From NCBI GenBank assembly GCA_002433805.1, contig DJIW01000075.1, forward strand, positions 1-48,084: DNA of 48,084 nucleotides, given 5' to 3'. The notes below the pieces were generated by a model. That model made no database searches and was not told the origin of the DNA. It saw only the letters and a list, made by a program, of their open reading frames with translations. This document shows, piece by piece, positions 1-8,607 of the stretch (its first letter is position 1; each line of letters starts with the position of its first letter). Origin of the DNA: Competibacteraceae bacterium UBA6584 (lineage in GTDB: Bacteria; Pseudomonadota; Gammaproteobacteria; Competibacterales; Competibacteraceae). Made by a program: the position numbers and the translations under genes.

Positions 1-181
1 TCATGTGTCGTTCTACACCGGCTACGCCTACTTTTCAAAGGAATGGATGAATTACCAAAAAACGTCCGAGAAGGACAGCCAAATCTGTTTGTGGGCCTAC
101 GACAGAGGGAAAAATGCAACCTTCTTCGGATCGGGCAGTAGGATGGCCGGCCTTGTGTTTAAGGTGGGAAAAGATGCCTAA
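1..181 (+). CDS. C-terminal end of an unrecognised protein (5' end outside window)
   Basis: An open frame runs from the left edge (first whole codon at base 2) to a TAA at 179-181 and gives 59 residues, rich in aromatic residues (SFYTGYAYF, QICLWAYDRG) and ending in KVGKDA. It has no internal stop. Its stop overlaps the start of the next gene (ATGCCTAA), as expected for translationally coupled genes, and this is the main reason to believe the frame. I do not recognise the family. The true start and most of the protein lie outside the window. Confidence 0.55.
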   Translation, partial: HVSFYTGYAYFSKEWMNYQKTSEKDSQICLWAYDRGKNATFFGSGSRMAGLVFKVGKDA

Positions 182-527
182 AGCCGTCGCGGTCTTTTTT
201 TCATCCCTTCTCTATTTGGTTTCGGGCTTACATGTTCTGTTTTGGGCTTTTATCGTTTGGCGCCTCATAACGGTGCCCGAAAACCATAGCAGCTTGGACA
301 TTAAAATTTTCAATGTCCTTTCCTACAGCTTGATCGGATTAGCGCTATTGGTGGCTTTAACGCGACGGAGGTTTTATGTTCCCTTGGCCGCCGCAGTTCT
401 GGCGCTGGCGTCGCTGATGGGCGTTCACTACTTGGACCGAAACAACCTCATGCTGCAATACGAAACCTGGATTTCGCGCGGAATGCCGGAAAAGGGGGCA
501 CCGGCCAAAACCGATTCAAGCCCTTAA
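174..527 (+). CDS. small integral membrane protein, unknown function
   Basis: This 117-residue protein starts at the ATG at 174, preceded by AAGGTGGG. The longer frame starting at 114 would run far into the upstream gene and is less likely. Three hydrophobic segments are visible, at about residues 4-30, 45-62 and 66-84, followed by a short hydrophilic tail (residues 85-117) ending in KTDSSP. It overlaps the end of the upstream partial gene by 8 bases, so the two were probably co-transcribed. No catalytic motif is seen and the family is not recognised. Confidence 0.6.
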   Translation: MPKAVAVFFSSLLYLVSGLHVLFWAFIVWRLITVPENHSSLDIKIFNVLSYSLIGLALLVALTRRRFYVPLAAAVLALASLMGVHYLDRNNLMLQYETWISRGMPEKGAPAKTDSSP

Positions 528-802
528 TCTCGACTTTCTCCATCCCGCGGCATAAGTCCGAGCGCAATTCGGCTGATTGGAAACCCCGACAGGTGGCGTG
601 GGTGGTCTTGACCCGCCGACATCTTCCTCGGCGTCGAACTCGTTCAAGGCAAATATAGGTAATTGAGAGCAGGGACGGACGATCACAATCATCTGTCCGT
701 TCCACGCGCCAATCCATTGGTCTTTTAACGAGTAAACCAGGTATGGTTTTACAGCGCGTTCAGAGTCGCGCGACATCCGCGCGCATCGCGCCCGCTCCGC
801 GC
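528..802. other. intergenic stretch without a recognisable gene
   Basis: Between the small membrane protein and the tRNA-Phe terminator I see no convincing gene. The frames present overlap each other on the minus strand, have arginine-rich compositions typical of shadow reading, and show no family motif. Confidence 0.5.
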
Positions 803-828
803 AAAAAAAAGCCGCCCGTTTGGCGGCT
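803..828 (-). terminator. Rho-independent terminator after tRNA-Phe
   Basis: Read on the minus strand this is a perfect 7-bp stem AGCCGCC/GGCGGCT with a 5-base loop (AAACG), followed by a run of eight T. It lies 17 bases downstream of the tRNA 3' end, the right place to end the tRNA transcript. Confidence 0.85.
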
Positions 829-844
829 CATAAGCACTTGAATT

Positions 845-920
<76 letters not shown>

Positions 921-979
921 AAATTTCGCTCGTCGCGAGAGCGCGCATTTAAACAACTCGCGCCGGTCGCGTCAAGCGC

Positions 980-1252
980 TCACGCTTTCGGCGGAACGTA
1001 ACCTTCAGGCAAGGCCGCGCCCTCTCCGAAAAAGAACTGAGTCATCTGCTCTTCCAGAAACTGCCGGGCTTTGGGTTCGAACGGGGTCAACCGGTATTCG
1101 TTGATCAACATGGTCTGTTGCCGCAACCACTGTTGCCACGCCGCTTTCGAGACGTTCGCGAAAATCCGCTGGCCCAGTTCGCCCGGATACGGCGGCCGAT
1201 CCAAGCCCTCGGACTCGACGCCGAGCTTGACACATTTCACCAATCGCGCCAT
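980..1252 (-). CDS. yggX: probable Fe(2+)-trafficking protein YggX
   Basis: A 90-residue protein of the YggX family, small cytosolic proteins that protect Fe-S clusters from oxidation and help handle ferrous iron. Family landmarks are visible: a Cys near the N-terminus (residue 7), YPGELGQRI at about 22-30, W39 and W42 in the SKAAWQQW segment, and QTMLINEYRL in the middle. The length matches E. coli YggX (91 residues). It follows mutY by 10 bases, the same pairing as in E. coli, so the two are probably co-transcribed. The link is sensible because MutY itself carries an Fe-S cluster. Confidence 0.95.
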   Translation of the reverse strand: MARLVKCVKLGVESEGLDRPPYPGELGQRIFANVSKAAWQQWLRQQTMLINEYRLTPFEPKARQFLEEQMTQFFFGEGAALPEGYVPPKA

Positions 1253-1262
1253 CGCTATTTTC

Positions 1263-2327
1263 CTAAAGGTTCAATAAATCGCCGGCCAACGCCGCCAGCA
1301 AGGTTTGCACGGGGGCCGCCATGCCAAGCGGTTCGGGGTTTTGGGTGTTATACCAGACAAACCGCCCCCCTTCCATGACGCGACCGCCCGCTTCGGTCAC
1401 TCTGGCCGGCACCGGCGTGATGTCGAGATGAAAATGACTGAAGCTATGGCGCAACCCCTTCCACGAAGCTTCCACCTCCACCTCCAAGCCCAACCGCTCC
1501 CGACACCAATCGACAATGTCCATTTCTGGCGGACATTCGGGAAAACTCCACAGTCCGCCCCAAATGCCGGCGGGCGGGCGACGCTCCAACAGCACTTCGC
1601 CAGCAACCGACCGCAACAGCAACATACGGGTCGCGCGAACCGGCAATGTCCGGCGGGGTTTCGGACTCGGCAAAGCCGCTTCCCGCCCTTGCGCGCGGGC
1701 GCGGCAGCCCGCCAGCAGCGGACAGAGATCGCAGCGCGGCCGACGCGCCGTGCAAATTAGCGCGCCGAGATCCATCATCGCCTGGGTATAAGCCGCGACC
1801 CGCTCGACCGGGGTGTAGCGCTCCGCCAGCGCCCACAATCGCGCCGCCACTGCAGGCTGCCCCGGCCAGCCCTCCACCGCCGCGAACCGCGCCAACAAGC
1901 GCTTGACGTTGCCATCCAAAATCGGCTGCCGCTGCCCGAAGGACAACGCGAGAATCGCGCCCGCCGTCGAACGGCCGATTCCCGGCAGTTCTTGCACCTG
2001 CTGGATGTCCGCCGGCATTGCGCAGCCGTATTGATCGCGCAGGATGCCAGCGGCTTTATGCAAATTGCGAGCGCGGGCGTAATAGCCCAATCCCGCCCAA
2101 AAACTCAACACCTCATCCAAGCCGGCGTCGGCGAGCGCGCGAATATCGGGAAACCGCTCCACGAACCGTTGATAATAGGGCGCGACCGTGGCGACTTGGG
2201 TCTGTTGGAGCATAATTTCCGACACCCATACCCGGTACGGCGTGGGGTTCTGTTGCCACGGCAGCGCCTTGCGGCCATGCGCGTCGAACCAGTCCAAAAC
2301 GCGCTGGCCGAATTCCGCTGGATTCAT
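1263..2327 (-). CDS. mutY: A/G-specific adenine DNA glycosylase MutY
   Basis: MutY removes adenine mispaired with 8-oxoguanine or guanine in base excision repair. In this 354-residue protein the catalytic Glu37 lies in SEIMLQQTQV. The helix-hairpin-helix is at about 112-131 (ELPGIGRSTAG), followed by Asp138 in ILDGN. The [4Fe-4S] loop has Cys192, Cys199, Cys202 and Cys208, the C-x6-C-x2-C-x5-C spacing of the family. Residues from about 230 onward form the NUDIX-like domain that recognises 8-oxoG (GIWGGLWSFPE). The ATG at 2327 aligns with the E. coli N-terminus. It is the first gene of a mutY-yggX operon and is divergent from the epimerase gene. Confidence 0.97.
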   Translation of the reverse strand: MNPAEFGQRVLDWFDAHGRKALPWQQNPTPYRVWVSEIMLQQTQVATVAPYYQRFVERFPDIRALADAGLDEVLSFWAGLGYYARARNLHKAAGILRDQYGCAMPADIQQVQELPGIGRSTAGAILALSFGQRQPILDGNVKRLLARFAAVEGWPGQPAVAARLWALAERYTPVERVAAYTQAMMDLGALICTARRPRCDLCPLLAGCRARAQGREAALPSPKPRRTLPVRATRMLLLRSVAGEVLLERRPPAGIWGGLWSFPECPPEMDIVDWCRERLGLEVEVEASWKGLRHSFSHFHLDITPVPARVTEAGGRVMEGGRFVWYNTQNPEPLGMAAPVQTLLAALAGDLLNL

Positions 2328-2381
2328 GGCGCGCGACCGTCGGTTTCAGTCCGGCGTTTTAAATTGAGAGGGTTTGCAATC

Positions 2382-3266
2382 ATGGCGCGTATTCTAATTG
2401 CCGGCTGCGGTGATGTCGGCGCCGCTCTAGGACAGAACCTGCGCGCCGCCGGCCATGAGGTTTGGGGCCTCAAACGCCGGCCCGCCGATCTCCCCGCCGC
2501 GATCCAGCCGCTGGCGGCCGATCTCACCGATCCTGGCAGCTTGAGCCGGCTGCCGCCGGAGTTGGACTACATCGTTTACAGCGCCGCCGCCGCCGGTTTC
2601 AGCGAAGCCCAGTATCGGGCGGCCTACAGCGACGGGCCGCGCAACCTGCTGGCCGCCTTGCGCGAGACCGGCCAACAACCGCAACGGCTGCTGTTTGCCT
2701 CCAGCACTTCGGTCTACGGCCAACAGCAAGGCGAATGGGTGGATGAAGCTTCGCCGGCGGTCGCCGACGGTTTCAGCGGCCGGTGCATCCGCGCCGGCGA
2801 ACAGGCGCTGTGGGATAGTCCTTGGCCGTCGGTCGCCGTCCGCTTCGGCGGCATTTACGGGCCGGGCCGCACCCGTCTGATCGACAGCGTGCGCGAGGGG
2901 ACGGCGACCCGACCGACCGGCGCGCCGGTCTACACCAACCGCATCCACCGCGACGATTGCGCCCGAGCGTTGCAACACTTGATCGAACTGCCGGACGCGG
3001 AGCCTTTGTACGTCGCCGTGGACGATGATCCCGCGCCGTTGGACGAAGTGCTGAGTTGGCTCGCGCGCCAGCTCGGTGTCCCGGAACCGCCGTTGGCCTC
3101 CCAATCTCCGCTGAAACCCGGCGCCGGGGAACGCGATTCCGCCATGCGCCTGCGCGCCAGCAAGCGTTGCCGCAATGCCCGCCTGCGCGCCAGCGGCTTT
3201 GAATTTCGCTATCCCAGCTATCGCGAAGGCTACGCCGCGCTGCTAACCGCGACAGGGAGCCGCTGA
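2382..3266 (+). CDS. NAD(P)-binding epimerase/dehydratase-like protein, YeeZ type
   Basis: This is a 294-residue extended-SDR-like protein. The Rossmann loop GCGDVG (residues 8-13) follows the first strand, and SSTSVYGQ with FSGRCIRAGEQAL resembles the E. coli YeeZ family. The usual YxxxK catalytic pair is absent at the expected place (the Tyr position is replaced), as in YeeZ, so activity as a normal SDR is doubtful. The open frame extends upstream to 1992, but that part lies antisense to mutY. The ATG at 2382 has GAGAGG just upstream and puts the Rossmann strand at the N-terminus. The substrate is unknown. Its 3' end converges with the next gene, 7 bases away. Confidence 0.85.
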   Translation: MARILIAGCGDVGAALGQNLRAAGHEVWGLKRRPADLPAAIQPLAADLTDPGSLSRLPPELDYIVYSAAAAGFSEAQYRAAYSDGPRNLLAALRETGQQPQRLLFASSTSVYGQQQGEWVDEASPAVADGFSGRCIRAGEQALWDSPWPSVAVRFGGIYGPGRTRLIDSVREGTATRPTGAPVYTNRIHRDDCARALQHLIELPDAEPLYVAVDDDPAPLDEVLSWLARQLGVPEPPLASQSPLKPGAGERDSAMRLRASKRCRNARLRASGFEFRYPSYREGYAALLTATGSR

Positions 3267-3273
3267 GCGCTAG

Positions 3274-5685
3274 TTAGAACGCCGCGCTGGAGAAGTCGTA
3301 GCTCATCTCCCGATAGGGATGCTGCAAGAAAAATCCCTGGATTAAATCGACGCCCAGCGACCAGAGGATCGGCAAGGTTTTGACATCTTCCACCCCGCCG
3401 ACGATGGTGGACGCGCCCAATGCCTCAAGATTTTCCACCAATTCCTTTAAAGCCTCTTGCTTGTTGGGTTCCTTGACCAGACCGTTGACGAAATACATAT
3501 CCAATTTGACGTAATCCGCGCCCAGATTTTTCAGCAGACCCAGCGAATCGGAACCCCGGCCGAAGCGATCCAGGCAAAAACCGCATCCCAACAATTTGAT
3601 CCCGCCGAGAAAGCCGAACATGTCGCGCAAGCTGCGTTCGGCGGTGGCTTCCGCGACCTCGAACACGATCCGCTCGGCCTCCACGTCGGCTTGCTCCAGC
3701 CGCTCGCGCAACCAGCCGCTCAGGCTCCGATCCTGTAAGGTCACCGGCAAAATTTTAATAAACAACGTGCTGGGCGCTTTGCGCTGGCGCAAGATGCCGA
3801 TGGCGTGCTCGATCACCCAACGGTCCAGCTTCAAACCCAGCTGGTGATTGTGCACCACTCCGAACACGCTGCCCGGCACGATTTCCTGGCCTTGATTGTC
3901 GCGCAACCGCAGCAGCACTTCATAACGCTCGATGGTGTCGCCGCGCATGCTGACGATGGGTTGGAACACCAGCCAGACCCGTTCGTGTTCGTAGATGTCC
4001 TGCACCTGCTCCAGCATCCGCGTGCGCAGCGACGCCTCCTGGTCGCGCTTCACCGCCAGCATGTTCTCGTGCACGAAAATGCGGTCGCTCTTGCCCTCTC
4101 GGGCCAGGCCGCAGGCCGAGTCGGCGCGCTGGATCAGCATCAGATGATCCTGGCTGCGGTCGGTCGCCACCGCGATGCCCACGTTGATGCGCAGCAGCAG
4201 CGCCTGCTCGCCGATCTTGTAGAACCCGGTTTCCAGCACATCGCGAACGCGCCGCGCCATCTTGATCAGCGGCTCGCCGAGAATGTCCGGCACCATGATG
4301 GTGAAAATGGCGTCGCTGAATCGGGCCGCCTGTTGGCTGGGAGCCAGGATTTGCCGCAACCGGCCCGCCGCCTGGCCGATCACTTCGTCCGCCGTCGCCA
4401 CCCCGGCGGTGTCGCGGATCGAACGTAGGTTGTCGAGCATGATAAACAGCACCGCCAAGGATTGGTTGCGCAGGCCCAGGGTTTCAAACGCCTGCTCCAA
4501 CAGCATCAAGAACCGCCGGCGGTTGAAGAAACCGCTGACCACGTCGTTGTCGGTCAGCATGTTGAGCTTGACCCGCATCGAGCGCGAACGGCGCAGCCGC
4601 TGCTTGACCTCCCAACACAGGTGGCTGGTCGGCACCGGTTTGATCATCAAAGTCGCGCCGGCCACATGCAAATTGCTCAGGTAATGCGCCATGTCGGCTT
4701 GCAGGCACAACAGCATCATCGGCAGAAAATCGCATTCCCGATGCTGGGCGATCATTTGCGTCAACTCCGCCCCGTTGATCTCCTTGATGTCCAAATCGAT
4801 CAACAGCAAGTCGGGCCGGAAGCGGTGAATGTCTTGCAGCACCTGCAGCGGCTGGATCACCACCAGCGGCGTGATGCCTTGCTCCTCGAACGCCCCGGCC
4901 ATTTCCCAGGCTTCGGTCGGCCGGTCGTTGACGATCAGCACCCGGTAATAATCCTGCGCCGTTTGCGGCAGCAGCAGCTCGCCCACCACCCCCAGCAGAT
5001 CGTCGGCGTCGACCGGCTTGGTGAAATAGGCGGCGCTGCCGACCCGCACCGCGTCCAGGCGCGCGGTCATGTCGTTGCGCTCCGATAAAATCAGGACGGG
5101 GGCGCGTAAATTGATCTGCGCGCGCAGGCCGGCAATCAACCCCAGCGTTTGCTCCTGGCCTTCGGGAAAATCGATGTCGAGCAAAATGGCGCCGGGCATC
5201 CGTTCGTGCAGCCGCTCTTCCGCTTGCGCCAGATCGGTCATGATCCTGACCCGATAACCGGCGTCCTCCAGTTTGGCGACCAGCGCCGACCTTTCGTCGG
5301 GCGTGATCAGAAAAATTTCCGGCAAGGGAGCCAGGCGGGGGCGGGTTCGCGGATCCTCGCTCAGCGCCATGCTTTTCTCGGTGACCAATCCGTGGTGCAA
5401 GGCGTCGATCAGCGCGGTCAGCCGCTGCCGGTCGGTTTCCTGCGGCACGCCGCCCGCCGCCAGGCAACTGCTGACGTGATGCTCCAACTGCGCGACCAGT
5501 TTGATAATCCGGGTATCGTCGCGATTCTCGGCGAATTGCACCATGTCCTGGGACAACCGCCCGAGCATGGCGAAGGATTTCGCGTTCCATTTGACGTAAA
5601 ACAACTTCTGCCACAGATCATCGATCAGTTTGAGATGATTGACCAACATCACATGTTGGCCGTTCTGGCCGTCCGCCTGACTCAC
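3274..5685 (-). CDS. dual-receiver protein with degenerate GGDEF and EAL domains (probable c-di-GMP effector)
   Basis: In this 803-residue protein the domains in order are a helical N-terminus (about 10-110), a receiver (about 122-240, phospho-acceptor candidate Asp170, Lys223), a second receiver (about 247-365, Asp297, Lys349), a GGDEF-fold domain (about 375-540) and an EAL-fold domain (about 555-795). The GGDEF motif is replaced by FSDAIF (456-461), so no cyclase activity is expected. In the EAL domain the motif reads EVL (589-591), the metal-binding Asn is Lys (FIKIL) and the first Asp of DDFG is Leu (LDRFG), so hydrolysis is doubtful. This pattern resembles FimX-type c-di-GMP receptors that control type IV pili; that role is inference. 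Nothing nearby names its partner. The start has GAGGAGAAA upstream. Confidence 0.85.
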   Translation of the reverse strand: MSQADGQNGQHVMLVNHLKLIDDLWQKLFYVKWNAKSFAMLGRLSQDMVQFAENRDDTRIIKLVAQLEHHVSSCLAAGGVPQETDRQRLTALIDALHHGLVTEKSMALSEDPRTRPRLAPLPEIFLITPDERSALVAKLEDAGYRVRIMTDLAQAEERLHERMPGAILLDIDFPEGQEQTLGLIAGLRAQINLRAPVLILSERNDMTARLDAVRVGSAAYFTKPVDADDLLGVVGELLLPQTAQDYYRVLIVNDRPTEAWEMAGAFEEQGITPLVVIQPLQVLQDIHRFRPDLLLIDLDIKEINGAELTQMIAQHRECDFLPMMLLCLQADMAHYLSNLHVAGATLMIKPVPTSHLCWEVKQRLRRSRSMRVKLNMLTDNDVVSGFFNRRRFLMLLEQAFETLGLRNQSLAVLFIMLDNLRSIRDTAGVATADEVIGQAAGRLRQILAPSQQAARFSDAIFTIMVPDILGEPLIKMARRVRDVLETGFYKIGEQALLLRINVGIAVATDRSQDHLMLIQRADSACGLAREGKSDRIFVHENMLAVKRDQEASLRTRMLEQVQDIYEHERVWLVFQPIVSMRGDTIERYEVLLRLRDNQGQEIVPGSVFGVVHNHQLGLKLDRWVIEHAIGILRQRKAPSTLFIKILPVTLQDRSLSGWLRERLEQADVEAERIVFEVAEATAERSLRDMFGFLGGIKLLGCGFCLDRFGRGSDSLGLLKNLGADYVKLDMYFVNGLVKEPNKQEALKELVENLEALGASTIVGGVEDVKTLPILWSLGVDLIQGFFLQHPYREMSYDFSSAAF

Positions 5686-5748
5686 GGTTTTTCTCCTCGA
5701 TAAATGTCCATTGCGAACCCGAAACTCCTGCGCGCAAGGGCTTTCGCG

Positions 5749-5784
5749 GCGCTTCGGGCCGACAATAAGAGAGGCCCGAAGCGC
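5749..5784. terminator. perfect 12-bp inverted repeat downstream of ilvD
   Basis: GCGCTTCGGGCC at 5749-5760 pairs perfectly with 5773-5784, leaving a 12-base loop. It lies 13 bases beyond the ilvD stop and could stop or stabilise that transcript. There is no T-run on either strand, so it is not a classical Rho-independent terminator. Confidence 0.5.
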
Positions 5785-5797
5785 GCCCGAACCAGGC

Positions 5798-7651
5798 TTA
5801 GCGCTGTAGCTGGCTTACATCCCGCACCGCGCCTCGCGCGGCGCTGGTGGTCATCGCGGCGTAGGCCCGCAGCGCCGCCGACACCGTTCTGTTCCGGTCG
5901 AGCGGTTGCCAGGCTTGCGCCCCGCGCGCGGCCCGCGCCGTCCGCCTCCGCTGCAAGTCAGCCTCGTCGATTGCCAAATGAATTCGCCGGTTGGGGATAT
6001 CGATCTCGATCAAGTCGCCCTCCTCCACCAGCGCGATGGCGCCGCCCTCCGCCGCTTCCGGAGACACATGACCGATCGACAGGCCGGAGGTGCCGCCGGA
6101 GAAGCGGCCGTCGGTCACCAGCGCGCAAACTTTGCCGAGCCCCTTGGATTTGAGATAGCTGGTCGGATACAGCATTTCCTGCATCCCCGGCCCGCCGCGA
6201 GGCCCTTCGTAGCGGATCACAATCACATCGCCCGCTCCAACGCGCCCGCCGAGGATCGCCTCGACCGCCGCTTCCTGGCTTTCCAGGATCCGCGCCGGCC
6301 CTCGGAACACCAAAATGCTCTCATCCACGCCGGCGGTCTTGACGATGCAGCCGTCCTCGGCCAAATTGCCAAACAGCACCGCCAAGCCGCCATCCTGGGA
6401 ATAGGCGTGCGCCCGGTCGCGGATGCAGCCCTCCGCTCGATCCAAATCCAGGCTGGGCCAGCGGGTGGCTTGGCTGAACGCTTCTTGGGTGGGAATGCCC
6501 GCCGGACCGGCCGAATAACGCAACCGCGCCTCGTCCCAACTGCTGGGGCGGGCGATATCCCACCGGTCCAACGCCTCGGTCAGGGTTTCGCTGTGGACGG
6601 TGCGCGCCTGGCGATGCAGCAAGCCCGCCCGGTCCAATTCGCCGAGAATCGCGATCACGCCGCCGGCGCGGTGCACGTCTTCCATGTGGTATTTTTGAGT
6701 GGCCGGAGCGACTTTACACAAGTTCGGCACCCGGCGCGACAGGCGGTCGATGTCGTTCATGGTAAAATCCACCCCGCCTTCTCGCGCCGCCGCCAACAAG
6801 TGCAGCACCGTATTGGTGGAACCGCCCATGGCGATATCGAGGCTCATGGCGTTTTCGAAAGCCTCGAAGCTGGCGATGGCGCGCGGCAGGACCGATCCGT
6901 CGCCCCGCTCGTAATAACGCCGGGTCAGTTCGACGATGCGCCGGCCCGCCTCTAGAAACAACTCGCGCCGGTCGGCGTGGGTGGCCAGCAGCGAACCGTT
7001 GCCCGGCAGGCTCAAGCCCAGCGCCTCGGTCAGACAGTTCATCGAATTGGCGGTGAACATGCCCGAGCAGGAGCCGCAAGTGGGACAGGCCGAGCGCTCG
7101 ATCTGGGCCACCTCCTCATCGCTGGCCTTGTCGTCGGCGGCCATCACCATGGCGTCCACCAGATCCAGCTTCAGATCGCGGCCGGCCAAGCGGGTTTTGC
7201 CCGCCTCCATCGGCCCGCCGGAGACGAAGATCGCCGGAATGTTGAGCCGCATCGCCGCGATCAACATGCCGGGCGTGATCTTGTCGCAGTTGGAGATGCA
7301 GACCAGCGCGTCGGCGCAATGGGCGTTGACCATATATTCGACCGAATCGGCGATCAACTCGCGCGAGGGCAGCGAATACAGCATCCCGCCGTGGCCCATG
7401 GCGATGCCGTCATCCACGGCGATAGTGTTGAATTCCTTGGCGATGCCGCCGGCCTGTTCGATCTCCCGCGCCACGAGCTGGCCCAAATCCTTGAGATGGA
7501 CGTGACCGGGCACGAACTGGGTGAAGGAATTGGCGACGGCGATGATGGGTTTGCCGAAATCGCCGTCCTTGACGCCGGTGGCCCGCCAGAGCGCGCGGGC
7601 GCCCGCCATGTTGCGGCCGTGGGTGGTGGTGCGGGAACGATAGTCGGGCAT
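5798..7651 (-). CDS. ilvD: dihydroxy-acid dehydratase IlvD
   Basis: IlvD dehydrates 2,3-dihydroxy-isovalerate and 2,3-dihydroxy-3-methylvalerate to the 2-keto acids of valine, leucine and isoleucine synthesis, using an Fe-S cluster. The sequence matches E. coli IlvD nearly end to end: TTTHGRNMAGARALWRATG at the N-terminus, CISNCDKITPGM, SACPTCGSCSGMFTANSMN with the cluster cysteines, and GRFSGGTSGLSIGHVSPEA near the C-terminus. The length is 617 residues against 616 in E. coli. The ATG at 7651 (MPDYRS) is chosen over an upstream TTG because it has GGAG at good spacing and matches the family start. It is a single gene here, divergent from a cytochrome c gene. Confidence 0.97.
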   Translation of the reverse strand: MPDYRSRTTTHGRNMAGARALWRATGVKDGDFGKPIIAVANSFTQFVPGHVHLKDLGQLVAREIEQAGGIAKEFNTIAVDDGIAMGHGGMLYSLPSRELIADSVEYMVNAHCADALVCISNCDKITPGMLIAAMRLNIPAIFVSGGPMEAGKTRLAGRDLKLDLVDAMVMAADDKASDEEVAQIERSACPTCGSCSGMFTANSMNCLTEALGLSLPGNGSLLATHADRRELFLEAGRRIVELTRRYYERGDGSVLPRAIASFEAFENAMSLDIAMGGSTNTVLHLLAAAREGGVDFTMNDIDRLSRRVPNLCKVAPATQKYHMEDVHRAGGVIAILGELDRAGLLHRQARTVHSETLTEALDRWDIARPSSWDEARLRYSAGPAGIPTQEAFSQATRWPSLDLDRAEGCIRDRAHAYSQDGGLAVLFGNLAEDGCIVKTAGVDESILVFRGPARILESQEAAVEAILGGRVGAGDVIVIRYEGPRGGPGMQEMLYPTSYLKSKGLGKVCALVTDGRFSGGTSGLSIGHVSPEAAEGGAIALVEEGDLIEIDIPNRRIHLAIDEADLQRRRTARAARGAQAWQPLDRNRTVSAALRAYAAMTTSAARGAVRDVSQLQR

Positions 7652-7870
7652 GGGAGACTCCAAAGGCCGAAGAAGGACCGGACGGCAACGCGAGGCGTCC
7701 GGTCCGGACAGATTGGCAGATTCTATGACAAATTGTTTCGATCTGGCGCGCTTGCGCGATTCGCTTGTAAAAACGCCGAGATGCCTTAGTCTTATTTAGA
7801 GCAATTCGCGCGCCCAGATCAATCGCGTTCGGGTAACATCTTCTGATCTAGACCAACCAAAGAGGCTCTC

Positions 7871-8488
7871 ATGATTCGCTTCGCATCACGCATGGGTGTG
7901 GCCCTGACCGTCTGCGGCCTCCTCGCCGGTCCCGCGCAGGCGGCCGGCGATCCGGCGGCCGGAAAAACCAAGTTCGAAACCTGCACCGGCTGTCATTCCA
8001 TCCCCGGCTACACCAACGCTTATCCCACTTACCACGTTCCCCGGCTGGGCGGCCAGCATGCCGATTACATCATTTCCGCGCTGAAAGCCTATCAAAGCGG
8101 CGAGCGCCAGCATCCCACCATGCACGCCAATTCTTCATCGCTGAGCGAGCAGGACATGCAGAACATCGCCGCCTACCTCTCCTCCAGCACCAAAATCGTC
8201 GCGGACTCCAACCCGATACGGGGCAACGCCAGCGCCGGCAAGAAAAAGAGCGTGGCGTGCGTGGCTTGTCACGGCCCCGACGGCAACGGACCCATCCCTC
8301 TCTACCCGAGATTGGCCGGCCAACACGAAGACTACTTGCTCAAGACTTTACAGGATTATAAAACCAACAAACGCAACAACTCGGTGATGAAGGGCATCGT
8401 CTTGTCGCTGACCGAACAGGACATCTCCGATTTGGCCGCCTACTTCGCCAGCCAGCCCAAGGGCTTGTCAGTGATGGCGCAAGATTGA
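7871..8488 (+). CDS. dihaem cytochrome c, c4 type
   Basis: This 205-residue periplasmic electron carrier has a signal peptide, residues 1-25, ending AQA-AG. Two haem c sites are visible, CTGCH (38-42) and CVACH (130-134). Axial Met candidates are Met84 (HPTMHAN) and Met173 (SVMKGI). The two halves resemble each other (RLGGQHADYIISALKAY against RLAGQHEDYLLKTLQDY), the internal duplication typical of cytochrome c4, which passes electrons to terminal oxidases or denitrification enzymes. The start has AGAGG upstream. No oxidase gene is adjacent, so its partner is unknown. Confidence 0.92.
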   Translation: MIRFASRMGVALTVCGLLAGPAQAAGDPAAGKTKFETCTGCHSIPGYTNAYPTYHVPRLGGQHADYIISALKAYQSGERQHPTMHANSSSLSEQDMQNIAAYLSSSTKIVADSNPIRGNASAGKKKSVACVACHGPDGNGPIPLYPRLAGQHEDYLLKTLQDYKTNKRNNSVMKGIVLSLTEQDISDLAAYFASQPKGLSVMAQD

Positions 8489-8607
8489 TCGACCCCGTTC
8501 CCACCGCAAGGCGGGTGCGTTCCGAGTTTGCCCGATCCAGCGGCCTCAGGCCATTCGGGATCAAGCCTTTTCCCTCCTGGGCATCGGTCCCGGTTCCCGC
8601 CGCGCGC

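Noticed and set aside
2427..3104. Long minus-strand frame (225 residues) opposite the epimerase gene
   Set aside because: It is antisense to a clear Rossmann-fold protein, rich in Arg/Gly/Ala, and shows no family motif; a typical shadow frame in GC-rich DNA.
4484..5614. 376-residue minus-strand frame inside the c-di-GMP gene
   Set aside because: It is in another frame of the same strand with Arg/Gly-rich composition and no motif, while the main frame has recognisable receiver, GGDEF-fold and EAL-fold domains.
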